Below are positions 16,272 through 24,861 of a DNA stretch of 64,000 bases, in pieces (positions within the stretch are counted from its first letter, which is position 1; every line of letters begins with the position of its first letter). The notes below the pieces were generated by a model. The model saw only the letters and a program-made list of their open reading frames with translations, ran no database searches and was not told the DNA's origin. The position numbers were made by a program, and so were the translations under genes. Origin of the DNA: Streptomyces odontomachi (GTDB lineage Bacteria > Actinomycetota > Actinomycetes > Streptomycetales > Streptomycetaceae); NCBI RefSeq assembly GCF_024435355.1, contig NZ_JAMJWG010000007.1:124001-188000 (forward strand), in the 5' to 3' direction.

Positions 16272-17590
16272 TGCTTGGTGAGCTTCTCGAGGTCGGCCTG
16301 GAGGGCGTGCAGGGCGCTGTCCGGATCGCCCTTGCCGGAGATCACCGGGTACACGGCTTCCTGGATCGCGGTCGACACGTCTCCGTAGCGCACCGCGAGC
16401 GGCCGGGGCACGGCCCGGTGCGTGGAGTCCTTCAGCGCATCCAGGTAGGGGAACTTCTTCCGCAACGTGGGGTCGTCGTAGAGCGCGGTGCGGGTGGGCG
16501 CCTCGGACGTGGCGAGCATGTTGGCCCGCTGCGCCTTCTCGCTCGACAGGTACGCGATGAAGTCCCGTGCGCTCGCCTTGTGCTTGGCGAACGACGACAC
16601 CGCGAGGCTCAGGCCACCCAGCGTCGACGAGCCCGGACCGTGCTGCCCCGGGAGCGCCGCCACCTCGAACTTGCCCGCCACCTTCGACGAGCCGTCCGTC
16701 TTGTTGGCCAGGTCCCACATGTACGGCCACTGCCGCTCGAAGACGTAACCACCGTCCTGGAACGCCTTGCGCGCGTTCTCCTCCTTGTAGGTGAGGGACG
16801 CCTTCGGGATGAGGCCGCTCTTGAAGGAGTCCGCCAGCCAGGTCAGCGCGGCCTTCGCCTGCGGAGTGTCCACGGTGGGCTTGCCTGCGGCGTCGAAGAC
16901 CCGGCCACCCGCCGACTGCACCGCCTCGGAGAAGTTGACGACCAGCCCCTCGTACTTGTCGAACTGGCCGGTGTAGCAGTGCAGGTCCTTGCCCTGCGGC
17001 AGCTTCTGCACCTTCGCGCAGTCGTCCTGCATCTGCTGCCAGGTGGTCGGCGGGGCCTTGATCCCGGCGGCCTTGAACAGGTCGGTGCGGTAGTAGAGCA
17101 GCGCCCCGTTGGACTGCCAGGGCACGGCGTAGAGGGTGCCGCGGTACTTGGCGGTGGCCAGCGAGACCGGTAGCAGCCCGGAGGTGTCGACGGCCTTCGT
17201 CAGCGACGCCGGCACCGGGTCGACCCAGCGGTTCGCAGCGAACTCCGCCGTCCAGGTCACGTCCAGACCCAGCACCGCATAGGCGTCCGACTTCACCTGG
17301 GCGTTCTGCACCATCTGCTGGAGCTGCGCGTCGGCCGCGTCCGGCAGCTCGATGAGGGTCGCCTTCTCGCCGGGATGGGCCTTGTTCCAGACGTCCAGCT
17401 GGTGCTGGAGGTTGCCCGAGGTGTCCTTGTGGACGGCGAGCGTGATCGGGCCCCGGTCGTCGGTGCCGGACGCGTCGTCGCCCGAGTCACCGCTGCCGCA
17501 GCCGGCCAGGGTCAGTGCGCCCACGGTGGCCAGCGCGCAGCACGCCAGCCCCGTGCGGCTCCCGGCACCCCGAATCCTTCTCAGCTTCAT
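16268..17590 (-). CDS. Sugar ABC transporter solute-binding lipoprotein, module B
   Basis: 440 residues with a lipobox LAGC (C31) after a basic N terminus and hydrophobic stretch. The mature chain has the sugar-binding protein pattern (LDVWNKAHPGEKATLIEL, VLGLDVTWTAEFA, YAVPWQSNGALLYYRTDLF, FQDGGYVFERQWPYMW), similar to trehalose/maltose-type binding proteins. ATG 17590 is preceded by GAGGAGG. Its 5' region is 462 bp long and contains a phased 11-bp repeat and a LacI-type operator. Context with a debranching-type hydrolase suggests an alpha-glucoside substrate; this is inference. Confidence 0.92.
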   Translation of the reverse strand: MKLRRIRGAGSRTGLACCALATVGALTLAGCGSGDSGDDASGTDDRGPITLAVHKDTSGNLQHQLDVWNKAHPGEKATLIELPDAADAQLQQMVQNAQVKSDAYAVLGLDVTWTAEFAANRWVDPVPASLTKAVDTSGLLPVSLATAKYRGTLYAVPWQSNGALLYYRTDLFKAAGIKAPPTTWQQMQDDCAKVQKLPQGKDLHCYTGQFDKYEGLVVNFSEAVQSAGGRVFDAAGKPTVDTPQAKAALTWLADSFKSGLIPKASLTYKEENARKAFQDGGYVFERQWPYMWDLANKTDGSSKVAGKFEVAALPGQHGPGSSTLGGLSLAVSSFAKHKASARDFIAYLSSEKAQRANMLATSEAPTRTALYDDPTLRKKFPYLDALKDSTHRAVPRPLAVRYGDVSTAIQEAVYPVISGKGDPDSALHALQADLEKLTKQ

Positions 17591-17843
17591 GTCGCGCCTC
17601 CTCGATCGGCCCGTGCGCCGGCCCGTGCCGTCCCCGGCGATACGCAGCGATACCCAAGTGGTGGGCGGACGAAGCGTGAACGGCGCCCGCAAGTGGCTCG
17701 CAGGTGCGGGGCGGGCAGGTGGGCGGACCCTGTGTCGGGTTGTGCAGAACGGTGGATGGGTAGGTCTGCGGAACGTGCCGGGCGAGTGTACGAGCGAGAT
17801 CGTGGACGTTGTTCGTGACGGGTCCGTGCGGTTCGTGCAGGGA

Positions 17844-17910
17844 CTTCTCGAACGACTCCCCGAACGCATCTCGGACGCTTCTCGAGCGGGTTCTCGAACG
17901 TTCTTGAACG
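17844..17910 (-). repeat. six-unit 11-bp phased repeat in module B leader
   Basis: On the minus strand, six consecutive units of 10-12 bp with consensus CGTTCGAGAAG (unit starts 17910, 17900, 17889, 17877, 17866, 17854). The period equals one DNA turn. It lies between the operator at 17928 and the binding-protein start, within the 462-bp gene-free stretch 17591-18052. The period is not a multiple of three and no gene spans it. Confidence 0.75.
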
Positions 17911-17927
17911 CGTGTCAGAGCAGATTG

Positions 17928-17941
17928 TTTGATCGTTCAAA
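17928..17941. promoter_or_regulatory. candidate LacI-family operator, module B
   Basis: TTTGATCGTTCAAA is palindromic around a central CG except at the two bases flanking it. A related sequence, TTTGAACGTGCAAC, lies before the debranching-like gene at 20149-20162. Both could bind the LacI protein of 20368. Confidence 0.6.
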
Positions 17942-18052
17942 GCGGCTGTGCGTGGGAGCTTCCCCGGCTGCGCTTACTGCGTCAACCCCTTCGGAAGCCT
18001 TCTGTCAGTGCGGCGGGCGCATCCGGGCGTCACCGTGTCGCTTGAGGGCCGC

Positions 18053-20095
18053 TCAGGCCGGGGGCTTCGGGGCGGACGGCGCCCCGCCGCCCGCGTGCTC
18101 GACGGGTCCCGTGTGCGTGGTGGGCCAGCCCTCCAGGTAGGCCAGCACCGCGACCGCGCCGGCCGCCGCCCACGCCTGCGGACGGCACGACGTCGGATAG
18201 GCGAGCACCGGTTCGCCCTGGTGGCGCGCGGTGCCGCCGTACAGCTCCGGCAGCCGGCAGTCGAACTCCTGCGCAGCGGCCAGCAGCCCCTCGGCGAGCG
18301 CATGCGCCACGCCGTGCTGGCCCTCGGCGGCCAGGCCCAGGACCGCGATGGCGGTGTCGTGCGGCCAGACGCTGCCGCAGTGGTAACTCAGCGGGTCGAA
18401 CGCCCTGCTGGCACAGGAGAGCGTACGCAGCCCGTACCCGCAGTCCAGGTCGGGCTGGGCGAGCCGGTCGGCCACCAGTGCCGCCTCCGCGCCGCTGAGC
18501 AGCCCGGTACCGAGCAGATGGGCCATGTTCGAGGCGGCGCCGTCCACCGGCCGCTTCGCCCCGTCCAGGGCGATCGCCGGGTAACCGCCGGAGGCGTCCT
18601 CGACCCAGAAGGCCGCCCGGAACCGGGTACGCAGCAGCGCGGCCCACTCCCGCCACCGGTCGGCGCCCGGCTCGCCGAACGCGTCCAGCAGGTCGGCGCC
18701 CCGCACGGCCGCCGCATGCGCGTAGCCCTGCACCTCGCACAGCGCCAACGGCCCCTCGGCGTGCCGGCCGTCGGACCAACGGACCGCGTCCACCGAGTCC
18801 TTCCAGCCCTGGTTGGCCAGGCCGCGGTGCCCGGACGGCCGGTACTCCACGAACCCGTCGCCGTCCGCGTCCCCGTAACGGGTCAGCCACGCGAGCGCCG
18901 CCCGCAACCGCGGCAGCAGTTCCTCGACGTCCCGCGCGGGCAAGCCGGCCCGCCACGCGTCGTGCAGCAGCCGGACCCAGAGCAGGGTGGCGTCGATCGT
19001 GCCGTAGTACCGCGGCGGAATGACCATCTCGCCCAGGCGCAGCGTCTCCCGGCGCACCTCGTGCAGGATCTTGCCGGGCTGTTCCTCGGCGGTCTCCTCG
19101 ACGCGGCTGCCCTGGCGCCGGGCCAGCGCCCGCAGGGTGCCCGCGGCGATCCTGGTGTCCCACGGCAGCAGCAGGGCGGCCGACCACAGCGCGTCCCGTC
19201 CGAACAGCGTGAAGTACCAGGGGCTGCCGGCCGCGAGGAACACGTCGTCCGGGTCCCGAGGGTCGGCGAGCAGCATCGCAGCGAGGTCCTGCCGGCTCAC
19301 GTCCAGCAGCCTGCGCCGCACCGGGTCGCGCGGTGACCGCACGCCCTGCGGGAGGTCGGCGAGCGGGGGCGTGGCGGTGGCGGGGAAGGCGGCAGGGAGG
19401 AAGGCCTCTCCGCCGGTCCGTTCGCCACCGGCCGGTGGCTTCGCACCGCTGCCGGAACCGTCCTCCCGGAGCCCGTCGGCGCCGGTCGCGACCTCGCCCA
19501 CCCGCACGTACAGGCGCAACCGCGCCGGGCGGGCGGGCAGCAGGGTGACGGCGAAGACGAGCAGGGCGCCGCCGTCCTCGGCGCGCACCTCGTCCGGGCG
19601 GCGGTCCGCGGTCAGGGTCACCTCCTGGGTGTCGTCCGCCCACCGCACACCGTCAGGACCGGGCTCGGGCGCCACCGCCGGTGCCGGTTCACCGCCGCGC
19701 ACCACGTGCACCGGGGCCAGGTCGGTGGCGCACCGCACCAGGAGCCGTACGGTGATCGGGTCGCCGGAGCCGTTCACCAGCTCCAGTTCCTCGGTCAGGG
19801 CGGCCGGCCGCACGGTGCGGCGGCGATGCAGCAGCACGGAGGCGTGCGGGGCCTGCGCCGGTCGTAGCTGCGCGGTGAAGACGGCGCGTGCGGCACCGTC
19901 CTGGCGCCGGCCCACCGGCACCGTCCGGGCGTCCGCCGCGGCCACCTCCAGGCGCGAGAGCACCCTGCGGTCGCTGTCGTAGCAACCGTCGAGGTCGGCC
20001 GCGCGGATCTGACCGTCAGGGGCGCTCAGACACACGGTGGGCGCGCACAGGACGGTGACCAGATCATGCAACGGGGGCTGGCGGTAATGGCTCAA
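18053..20095 (-). CDS. Glycogen debranching-like (amylo-alpha-1,6-glucosidase family) hydrolase
   Basis: 680 residues. An N-terminal beta domain of about 270 residues (glycogen-debranching N-terminal type) is followed by an (alpha/alpha)6-barrel with SPWYFTLFGRDALWSA, EEQPGKILHEVRRE, YYGTIDATLLWVRLLHDAW, NQGWKDSVDAV and HCGSVWPHDTAIA. Such proteins hydrolyse alpha-glucosidic or related linkages. The start is set at TTG 20095 because GGGAGG stands 4-5 bases upstream; the longer open frame has no such site. It is cytoplasmic (no signal peptide) and lies upstream of the module B importer in the same direction, 463 bp away, divergent from the LacI gene. Confidence 0.85.
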   Translation of the reverse strand: MSHYRQPPLHDLVTVLCAPTVCLSAPDGQIRAADLDGCYDSDRRVLSRLEVAAADARTVPVGRRQDGAARAVFTAQLRPAQAPHASVLLHRRRTVRPAALTEELELVNGSGDPITVRLLVRCATDLAPVHVVRGGEPAPAVAPEPGPDGVRWADDTQEVTLTADRRPDEVRAEDGGALLVFAVTLLPARPARLRLYVRVGEVATGADGLREDGSGSGAKPPAGGERTGGEAFLPAAFPATATPPLADLPQGVRSPRDPVRRRLLDVSRQDLAAMLLADPRDPDDVFLAAGSPWYFTLFGRDALWSAALLLPWDTRIAAGTLRALARRQGSRVEETAEEQPGKILHEVRRETLRLGEMVIPPRYYGTIDATLLWVRLLHDAWRAGLPARDVEELLPRLRAALAWLTRYGDADGDGFVEYRPSGHRGLANQGWKDSVDAVRWSDGRHAEGPLALCEVQGYAHAAAVRGADLLDAFGEPGADRWREWAALLRTRFRAAFWVEDASGGYPAIALDGAKRPVDGAASNMAHLLGTGLLSGAEAALVADRLAQPDLDCGYGLRTLSCASRAFDPLSYHCGSVWPHDTAIAVLGLAAEGQHGVAHALAEGLLAAAQEFDCRLPELYGGTARHQGEPVLAYPTSCRPQAWAAAGAVAVLAYLEGWPTTHTGPVEHAGGGAPSAPKPPA

Positions 20096-20148
20096 TTCGC
20101 CTCCCGTACACGCCGTCGCGCGACTTGGTAGCGTGGGCCACGGCACGG

Positions 20149-20162
20149 TTTGAACGTGCAAC
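20149..20162. promoter_or_regulatory. candidate LacI-family operator before debranching-like gene
   Basis: TTTGAACGTGCAAC shares TTTGAnCGTnCAA with the site at 17928-17941 and lies 54 bp before the TTG start of the hydrolase, in the 272-bp divergent interval to the LacI gene. Confidence 0.5.
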
Positions 20163-20260
20163 TCAGGCGGGCACCGTACCGGAATCGGCGTGCACCACGC
20201 CAGAGGCGCCCGGGAGCGAACGGGGGCCACGGGAACGCGCCGGGCGCGGAACAATGACGG

Positions 20261-20288
20261 GCATCAGGCATCAGGCATCAGGCATCAG
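20261..20288. repeat. heptanucleotide tandem repeat (GCATCAG)4
   Basis: Four perfect copies of GCATCAG in the leader of the LacI gene, about 80 bp before its start. Copy number could vary by slippage. Confidence 0.9.
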
Positions 20289-20367
20289 GTATGGGCACCG
20301 GGCGGCGCGCCGGGTGCACCGGGCCGATCGGGCCGACCGAGGCGAGCGACAGGGGTGAGGGAAGAAC

Positions 20368-21495
20368 GTGGCAGAGCGGAGGCGGTGGGCCGTGCCGGCC
20401 GCGGCCCAGCCGACGTTGGTGGACGTCGCCGCGGCGGCCGGAGTGTCCCGGCAGACCGTCTCCAACGTCCTGCACGCACCGGACCGGGTACGCCCGGAGA
20501 CCCGGGAGCGCGTGGAACGCTTCATCGCCGAACTGGGTTACCAGCCCAACCGCGTCGCCCAGGACCTGCGCGCCAACGCCTCACGGATGATCGGATACCG
20601 CATCAGGCCGCTCGCGCCCGGCGCACTGGCCTCCATCCATGACCGCTTCCTGCACGCCCTGGCGGAGGCCGGCCGCGCCGCCGACCGCCATCTGCTGCTC
20701 TTCACCGCCGACGGCCCCGAGGCCGAGGTGGAGTGCGCGGCGCGGCTGCGGCGCAGCGGGGGAGTGGCCGGTGTCGTGCTGTACGACGTCACGGCGTCCG
20801 ACCCGCGCCCGCCGGCCCTGCTCGAACGCGGCGTGCCCTTCGTGGCGTTCGGTCGCACCGCCGAGGCCACCGACCGCTATCCCTGGATCGACGTCGACAA
20901 CCCCTCCGGCACCGCTGCCGCCGTGGACCACCTGGTGCACCGCGGTCACCGCCGGATCGGATTCATCGGCTGGCCTCCCGACGACACCATCGGCACCCGG
21001 CGCGCGCAGGGCTGGCAGGCCGCGGTCGAACGGCACGGCCTGACCGCCGCGTGCCGTTCCCTGGACGCGCGGGGTGAGGACACCGTCGCCGCCGGCGCGG
21101 AGATGGCCTACGCCCTGCTCGGGCAGCCCGGACCGCCCACCGCGTTCGTCACCGCCACCGACACCCTCGCGGTGGGGGTGTTGCGGGCCGCCCAGCAGTG
21201 GGGCCTGGAGGTCGGCCGTGACGTCGCCGTCGTCGGCTTCGACGACACCCCCACCGCCGCCGCACTGGACCTGAGCAGCATCCGCCAGCCCATCGAACTC
21301 GTCGGCCGCCAGGTGATGGCGACCCTGCTGCACGCCACCGCGGCGACCCCTCCCGCGACGACCGTGCCCGCCGGATCCTGCCCGCCGGACCCTGGGACCG
21401 TCGCCCACCACCTCGCGCCCGCGCCGCCGGAACAGCTGCTGACGCCCCGGCTGATCATCCGCTCGTCGAGCGCCAGCCCGGCGCCGCGAAGATGA
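20368..21495 (+). CDS. LacI-family transcriptional regulator (module B)
   Basis: 375 residues. HTH TLVDVAAAAGVSRQTVSNVL at 16-35, hinge near 55, then the effector-binding domain (GVVLYDVTASDPR, VDNPSGTAAAVDHLVHRGHRRIGFIG, VVGFDDTPTAAALDLSSIRQP). GTG 20368 is preceded by GAGGGAAGA. The chain is longer than the usual 330-345: a Pro/Ala/Ser-rich tail of about 35 residues follows the normal end, possibly from loss of an earlier stop. It is divergent from the debranching-like gene and is the likely local regulator of module B. Confidence 0.9.
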   Translation: MAERRRWAVPAAAQPTLVDVAAAAGVSRQTVSNVLHAPDRVRPETRERVERFIAELGYQPNRVAQDLRANASRMIGYRIRPLAPGALASIHDRFLHALAEAGRAADRHLLLFTADGPEAEVECAARLRRSGGVAGVVLYDVTASDPRPPALLERGVPFVAFGRTAEATDRYPWIDVDNPSGTAAAVDHLVHRGHRRIGFIGWPPDDTIGTRRAQGWQAAVERHGLTAACRSLDARGEDTVAAGAEMAYALLGQPGPPTAFVTATDTLAVGVLRAAQQWGLEVGRDVAVVGFDDTPTAAALDLSSIRQPIELVGRQVMATLLHATAATPPATTVPAGSCPPDPGTVAHHLAPAPPEQLLTPRLIIRSSSASPAPRR

Positions 21496-21635
21496 GCCAG
21501 CCTGATCAGGTGATTCAAGGCGGGTACCGGCGCGGGTGTCCCGGCACCGCTCATGACCGCGACTGCTCATGCCCGCGACGGTAGGACGCCCATGCTTCGG
21601 TGGTCGCCGAAACGTCCGCGATCTACCGTTGCATC

Positions 21636-22094
21636 ATGATCAGCCACACATACGCCGCCCACCTGCACTGGGACGGCTCCACTGCCGCCGGTGTCCGCTC
21701 GTTCTCACGCGATCACACCGCCGTCGCACCACCCGCCGCCGGGGAAGTGGCGTTGAGCGCGGACCGGGCCTTCCGGGGCAGTCCCGAGCGGTTGAACCCG
21801 GAGCAGCTCGTGGTGATGGCCGCCTCCTCCTGCCAGCTGCTGTCCTTCCTCGCCGTCGCCGCCCGCGCCGGCGTCGACGTGCTGGCCTACGACGACGAAG
21901 CGTCCGGCCGCCTCGACCTGGCGGCCGAGCCGGCCCGCCTCGTGACGATCCGCCTGGCCGTCACCGTCAAGGTCGCTGCCGGAACCGACGAGGCCAGGGT
22001 CGAGGAGCTGGCCGAACAGGCCCACCGCGAGTGCTTCATCGCGAACTCGCTGGCGGTGCCGGTCGAGGTGACCACCACGGTGGTGTCCGACTGA
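21636..22094 (+). CDS. OsmC family peroxiredoxin-like protein
   Basis: 152 residues with the OsmC fold pattern: NPEQLVVMAASSCQLLSFLAVAARAG with the first redox Cys in a central helix, and AHRECFIANSLAVPVEV with the second. OsmC/Ohr proteins reduce organic hydroperoxides by a thiol mechanism. No ribosome-binding site is seen before ATG 21636, but TACCGT (21624-21629) ends 6 bases upstream, fitting a leaderless transcript. A GTG at 21600 is in frame and is the alternative start. Confidence 0.85.
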   Translation: MISHTYAAHLHWDGSTAAGVRSFSRDHTAVAPPAAGEVALSADRAFRGSPERLNPEQLVVMAASSCQLLSFLAVAARAGVDVLAYDDEASGRLDLAAEPARLVTIRLAVTVKVAAGTDEARVEELAEQAHRECFIANSLAVPVEVTTTVVSD

Positions 22095-22253
22095 CCGAGT
22101 GCGCCCGCGGGACCTCGTCGGCCTGCTGCCCGATCGCCCCGGCGCGCCGGCCGCCCGTGGCCGGGCACTCGGCCACGCACTTGCCCGGGCCGCCCGTGCC
22201 GCCCAGCGGCGCCGGGTTCGGCGCGTCGGCGCTTCCGGCGGCTGCCGTGCCCG

Positions 22254-22445
22254 CTAGGACTTTCGGGTCTTGCGGTAGCTGAAGGGCCCGGGCAGATCCA
22301 TGGACGTGGTGCGGCGGCCCGTGCTGCTGACGGTGTGCCGAGGACCGCCCGACCTGTCGCCGAAGGTGAAGGAGAACGAGCGACGGTTGATGTTGAGTCG
22401 CACGCCCGGGAAGATCCTGAAGCTCTTGCGGAAGTTGATGGGCAT
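22254..22445 (-). CDS. DUF4236 small protein
   Basis: 63 residues: the start INFRKSFRIFPGVRLNIN and the middle SFTFGDRSG, TVSSTGRRTTSMDLPG, FSY match the DUF4236 pattern, a short beta-rich domain with repeated Gly/Thr turns. Role unknown. AGGGAGGTGG precedes ATG 22445. It is divergent from the hypothetical gene at 22591. Confidence 0.85.
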   Translation of the reverse strand: MPINFRKSFRIFPGVRLNINRRSFSFTFGDRSGGPRHTVSSTGRRTTSMDLPGPFSYRKTRKS

Positions 22446-22590
22446 GGCGCCCACCTCCCTTCGCGGTCGGTGTCTGTCACCGACCCGTCTACCCTCGATC
22501 CGCGCCGACTTGACCTGCCGATCGTTCGCAACGGAGCGGGCCGGAGTAATCCCTTGCAGCGGAGGAACCCTTCGTGCTGACGTTGCTCCC

Positions 22591-23427
22591 ATGACCAGGG
22601 CCACGAGGGAACCGCTGCCGGGAGGCGGTGTCGTACTGGCGGTACCCGACAGCCGGCCGGGCCCGCCCGCACTGCGCTTCGAGCGGATCACGGGCCGCCG
22701 GTGGCTCCTCCGGCAGGGCGGACGACCGCTGATCCAGGCCCGCTCGGAGGGCGACGGCTGCTGCCGCGACCTCCACCTGCGCCGCCTGCCCGGCCAGCGT
22801 TCCCCCCTGCCGTCGCTGCCGGCCGCCCGGCTGCGGGGCGGCGCCAACTGGCCGCACCGGTACGCGCGGTGGCTGGAGGAGACCGCACACGGCCCACTGC
22901 ACCACGGACGCTGGCTGCTGACCTCGCGCACCACCTTCGCGCCGGGGATCTGGGACTGCGACCTCGTCAGCGACTGGCCGGACGCGACCATCGAACTGCT
23001 CTGCGGGGGCGGCTGGCACGGTGTCCTGCCGCTGCGCCCGCTTCCCGCACCGGACGCCCCACGGGTGAAGGCGTACCGCAAGCACGCACGCGAGGGCACG
23101 CTCGCCCCCGTCCTGCTGTGGTGGGTGTCCTTCCTGGACGGCTGGCTGCTCCTCGACGGCCACGACCGGGCCGCCGCCGCGCTGCTGGAGGGCGGGCCAC
23201 CGGCCTGCGTGGAGTTGGTCCGCGTACCGGACGACGCGGACTGGCGGGCCACCGCCGAGGACATCACCGAGGCGCACGAGGAACGGATGGCGCGACTGGC
23301 CGCACGCCCCGCCGGCCCCCACATCGCACGCCAACAGCAGGCGCTGGAGCGCGGCTACGCCGACGTGCTCTCCACCCTGCCGTACGACGCCGATGTCACC
23401 CCCATGTTCGAGCCCTCCGGCGACTGA
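22591..23427 (+). CDS. hypothetical protein
   Basis: 278 residues, no signal peptide, not recognised. It is rich in Trp and Arg (WLLRQGGRPLIQARSEGD, ANWPHRYARWLEETAHGP, LLCGGGWHGVLPLRPLP, LLWWVSFLDGWLLLDGHDRAAAAL). The phrase about a dischargeable variable and the GHDRA segment resemble uncharacterised actinobacterial proteins. No good ribosome site stands directly before ATG 22591; a GGAGGA lies 31 bases upstream, so the true start may be elsewhere. It converges on the GNAT gene with 34 bp between. Confidence 0.6.
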   Translation: MTRATREPLPGGGVVLAVPDSRPGPPALRFERITGRRWLLRQGGRPLIQARSEGDGCCRDLHLRRLPGQRSPLPSLPAARLRGGANWPHRYARWLEETAHGPLHHGRWLLTSRTTFAPGIWDCDLVSDWPDATIELLCGGGWHGVLPLRPLPAPDAPRVKAYRKHAREGTLAPVLLWWVSFLDGWLLLDGHDRAAAALLEGGPPACVELVRVPDDADWRATAEDITEAHEERMARLAARPAGPHIARQQQALERGYADVLSTLPYDADVTPMFEPSGD

Positions 23428-23461
23428 CCACCGCGTGCGGCACCTGCGTCGCGCGCGCCGC

Positions 23462-23938
23462 TCACCGGTCGCCGCCGAGCACGAACATCACGTGCTCGTC
23501 CGTGCCGTGCCGTACCGTCCCGGTGCGCTGGAAGCCCATCTTCTCCAGCAGCCGGACCGACCCGGTGTTCCCGACGAAGGGGTCGGCGTGCAGCGGGCGG
23601 TTCCGCTCCCGTTCGAGGAACTGCGCCAGCGCCTTCGTGCCGACCCCTCTGCCCCAGTACCGGCGACCGAACCAGTATCCGAGGAACCTGCTGTCCCCTT
23701 CCCACCAGGCCACGACATGCCCCGCCGGCTCACCGCCGACGGTGACCGTCTGCACGAAGACGGCGGGGTCCCCCACGACCCGGGTGGTCCAGTGGGTCAT
23801 GAACCTCTCGTGCTCCCGCGGGGTGAACCGTGACCGCCGGAACGCCTCGGCGTCCTGCTCGTACGCGAAGAAGACCTCCAGATCGTCCTCGTCGACGTCC
23901 CTCAGCCGTACCTCGTCACGTACCTCGTCATCGCCCAT
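23462..23938 (-). CDS. GNAT family N-acetyltransferase
   Basis: 158 residues. The acetyl-CoA site is LGYWFGRRYWGRGVGTKALA (motif A, R/Q-x-x-G-x-G/A) with NTGSVRLLEKMGFQRTGTVR after it, typical of RimJ-like GNAT enzymes that acetylate protein N termini or small amines. The ATG at 23938 is used; a GTG six codons upstream (23956) is an alternative and neither has a strong ribosome site. Confidence 0.85.
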   Translation of the reverse strand: MGDDEVRDEVRLRDVDEDDLEVFFAYEQDAEAFRRSRFTPREHERFMTHWTTRVVGDPAVFVQTVTVGGEPAGHVVAWWEGDSRFLGYWFGRRYWGRGVGTKALAQFLERERNRPLHADPFVGNTGSVRLLEKMGFQRTGTVRHGTDEHVMFVLGGDR

Positions 23939-24086
23939 GCCCCGGAAGTCTGGCACCGGACACTGACAACGAGTCGCGCCGACCGCGACCCGGCGCGACC
24001 CGACCCACCTCGACTCCCCGGACCCGAGAACCGCCTCGACCCGACCCGACCCCCTAATTCGCTGGTTCGGCCTTTCGGCCGCGGAC

Positions 24087-24092
24087 TATCGT
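24087..24092 (+). promoter_or_regulatory. -10 box of a leaderless promoter
   Basis: TATCGT followed by 6 bases and GTG 24099. A small hairpin CGGCC-TTTC-GGCCG (24068-24081) overlaps the -35 region and could be a regulator site. Confidence 0.5.
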
Positions 24093-24098
24093 GCCGCA

Positions 24099-24788
24099 GT
24101 GGATCTCTTCTCATGCTCCTGGACGGCGTTGCGCGCGGCGGTCGCCGACCTTCCGGACGAGGACTTCGAGCGTCCGTCCGGCTGTACCGGCTGGCTCGTG
24201 CGGGATCTGGTGTGCCATCTCGTCATCGGCGCCCAGGACATCCTGATCACCCTGGTCACGCCCGCCGACACCGAACCGACCGTGGACGCGGTCACCTACT
24301 GGGGCCTGCCCGGGCCCCCGACCGGCGAGGGCCCTCCCGTGCCGTCCGAAGAGCCCGAACCGGAAGGCCCACCCGACGAGTTGATCCCCCGGCTGGCCGC
24401 CGCGTACGGGGAGCCGCGCTGGCTCAGGTTCCACTTCGACGACGTCGGTTCCGCAGCGGGCCGTGCCGCCGAACTCGCCGATCCGGCCGCCCGTGTCGGC
24501 ACCCAGGGCGAGGTGCTGACCGTCGGCGACTTCCTGTCCGCGTACGTGCTCGAGTGGAGCCTGCACCACCTCGACCTGATCGCGCACCTGCCGTCGGCCG
24601 CCGAACCGCCCGCGGAGACCCTCGCCGCGGCTCGCGCGCTGCTGGAGGGGATCGCCGGGACCACGTTCCCGGACACGTTCTCCGACCGGGACGCGCTGCT
24701 GGTCGGCACCGGCCGGCGGGCACCGAGCGACGCGGAGAAGGCCGCGCTGGGGGAGGTCGCTGCCCGGCTCCCGTTCGGCCTCGGCTGA
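24099..24788 (+). CDS. Maleylpyruvate isomerase-type mycothiol-dependent (MDMPI/DinB) protein
   Basis: 229 residues. The N terminus SCTGWLVRDLVCHLVIGAQD-like helix, with GCTGW and the metal-binding His in CHLV, and a second His in EWSLHHLDLIAHL, match the MDMPI N-terminal/DinB fold, in which three His bind a divalent metal and mycothiol serves as cofactor. A proline-rich insert sits near residues 70-95. GTG 24099 has no ribosome site but a TATCGT box 6 bases upstream, so it is probably leaderless. Substrate unknown. Confidence 0.75.
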   Translation: MDLFSCSWTALRAAVADLPDEDFERPSGCTGWLVRDLVCHLVIGAQDILITLVTPADTEPTVDAVTYWGLPGPPTGEGPPVPSEEPEPEGPPDELIPRLAAAYGEPRWLRFHFDDVGSAAGRAAELADPAARVGTQGEVLTVGDFLSAYVLEWSLHHLDLIAHLPSAAEPPAETLAAARALLEGIAGTTFPDTFSDRDALLVGTGRRAPSDAEKAALGEVAARLPFGLG

Positions 24789-24861
24789 GGCACGGGCCTG
24801 GCCTGCCGGAGGGCCCTGCACCCGCCGGAGGACCCTGCGTCCGCCGGGGGTGCGGCAGGGC

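Noticed and set aside
20261-20288. Direct repeats as a CRISPR array
   Set aside because: Seven-base units without spacers; simple tandem repeat. No CRISPR-like array or cas gene is seen in the window.
23985-24056. GACCC-rich run as a repeat element
   Set aside because: Irregular compositional run (Asp/Pro-type GC text) without a stable unit.
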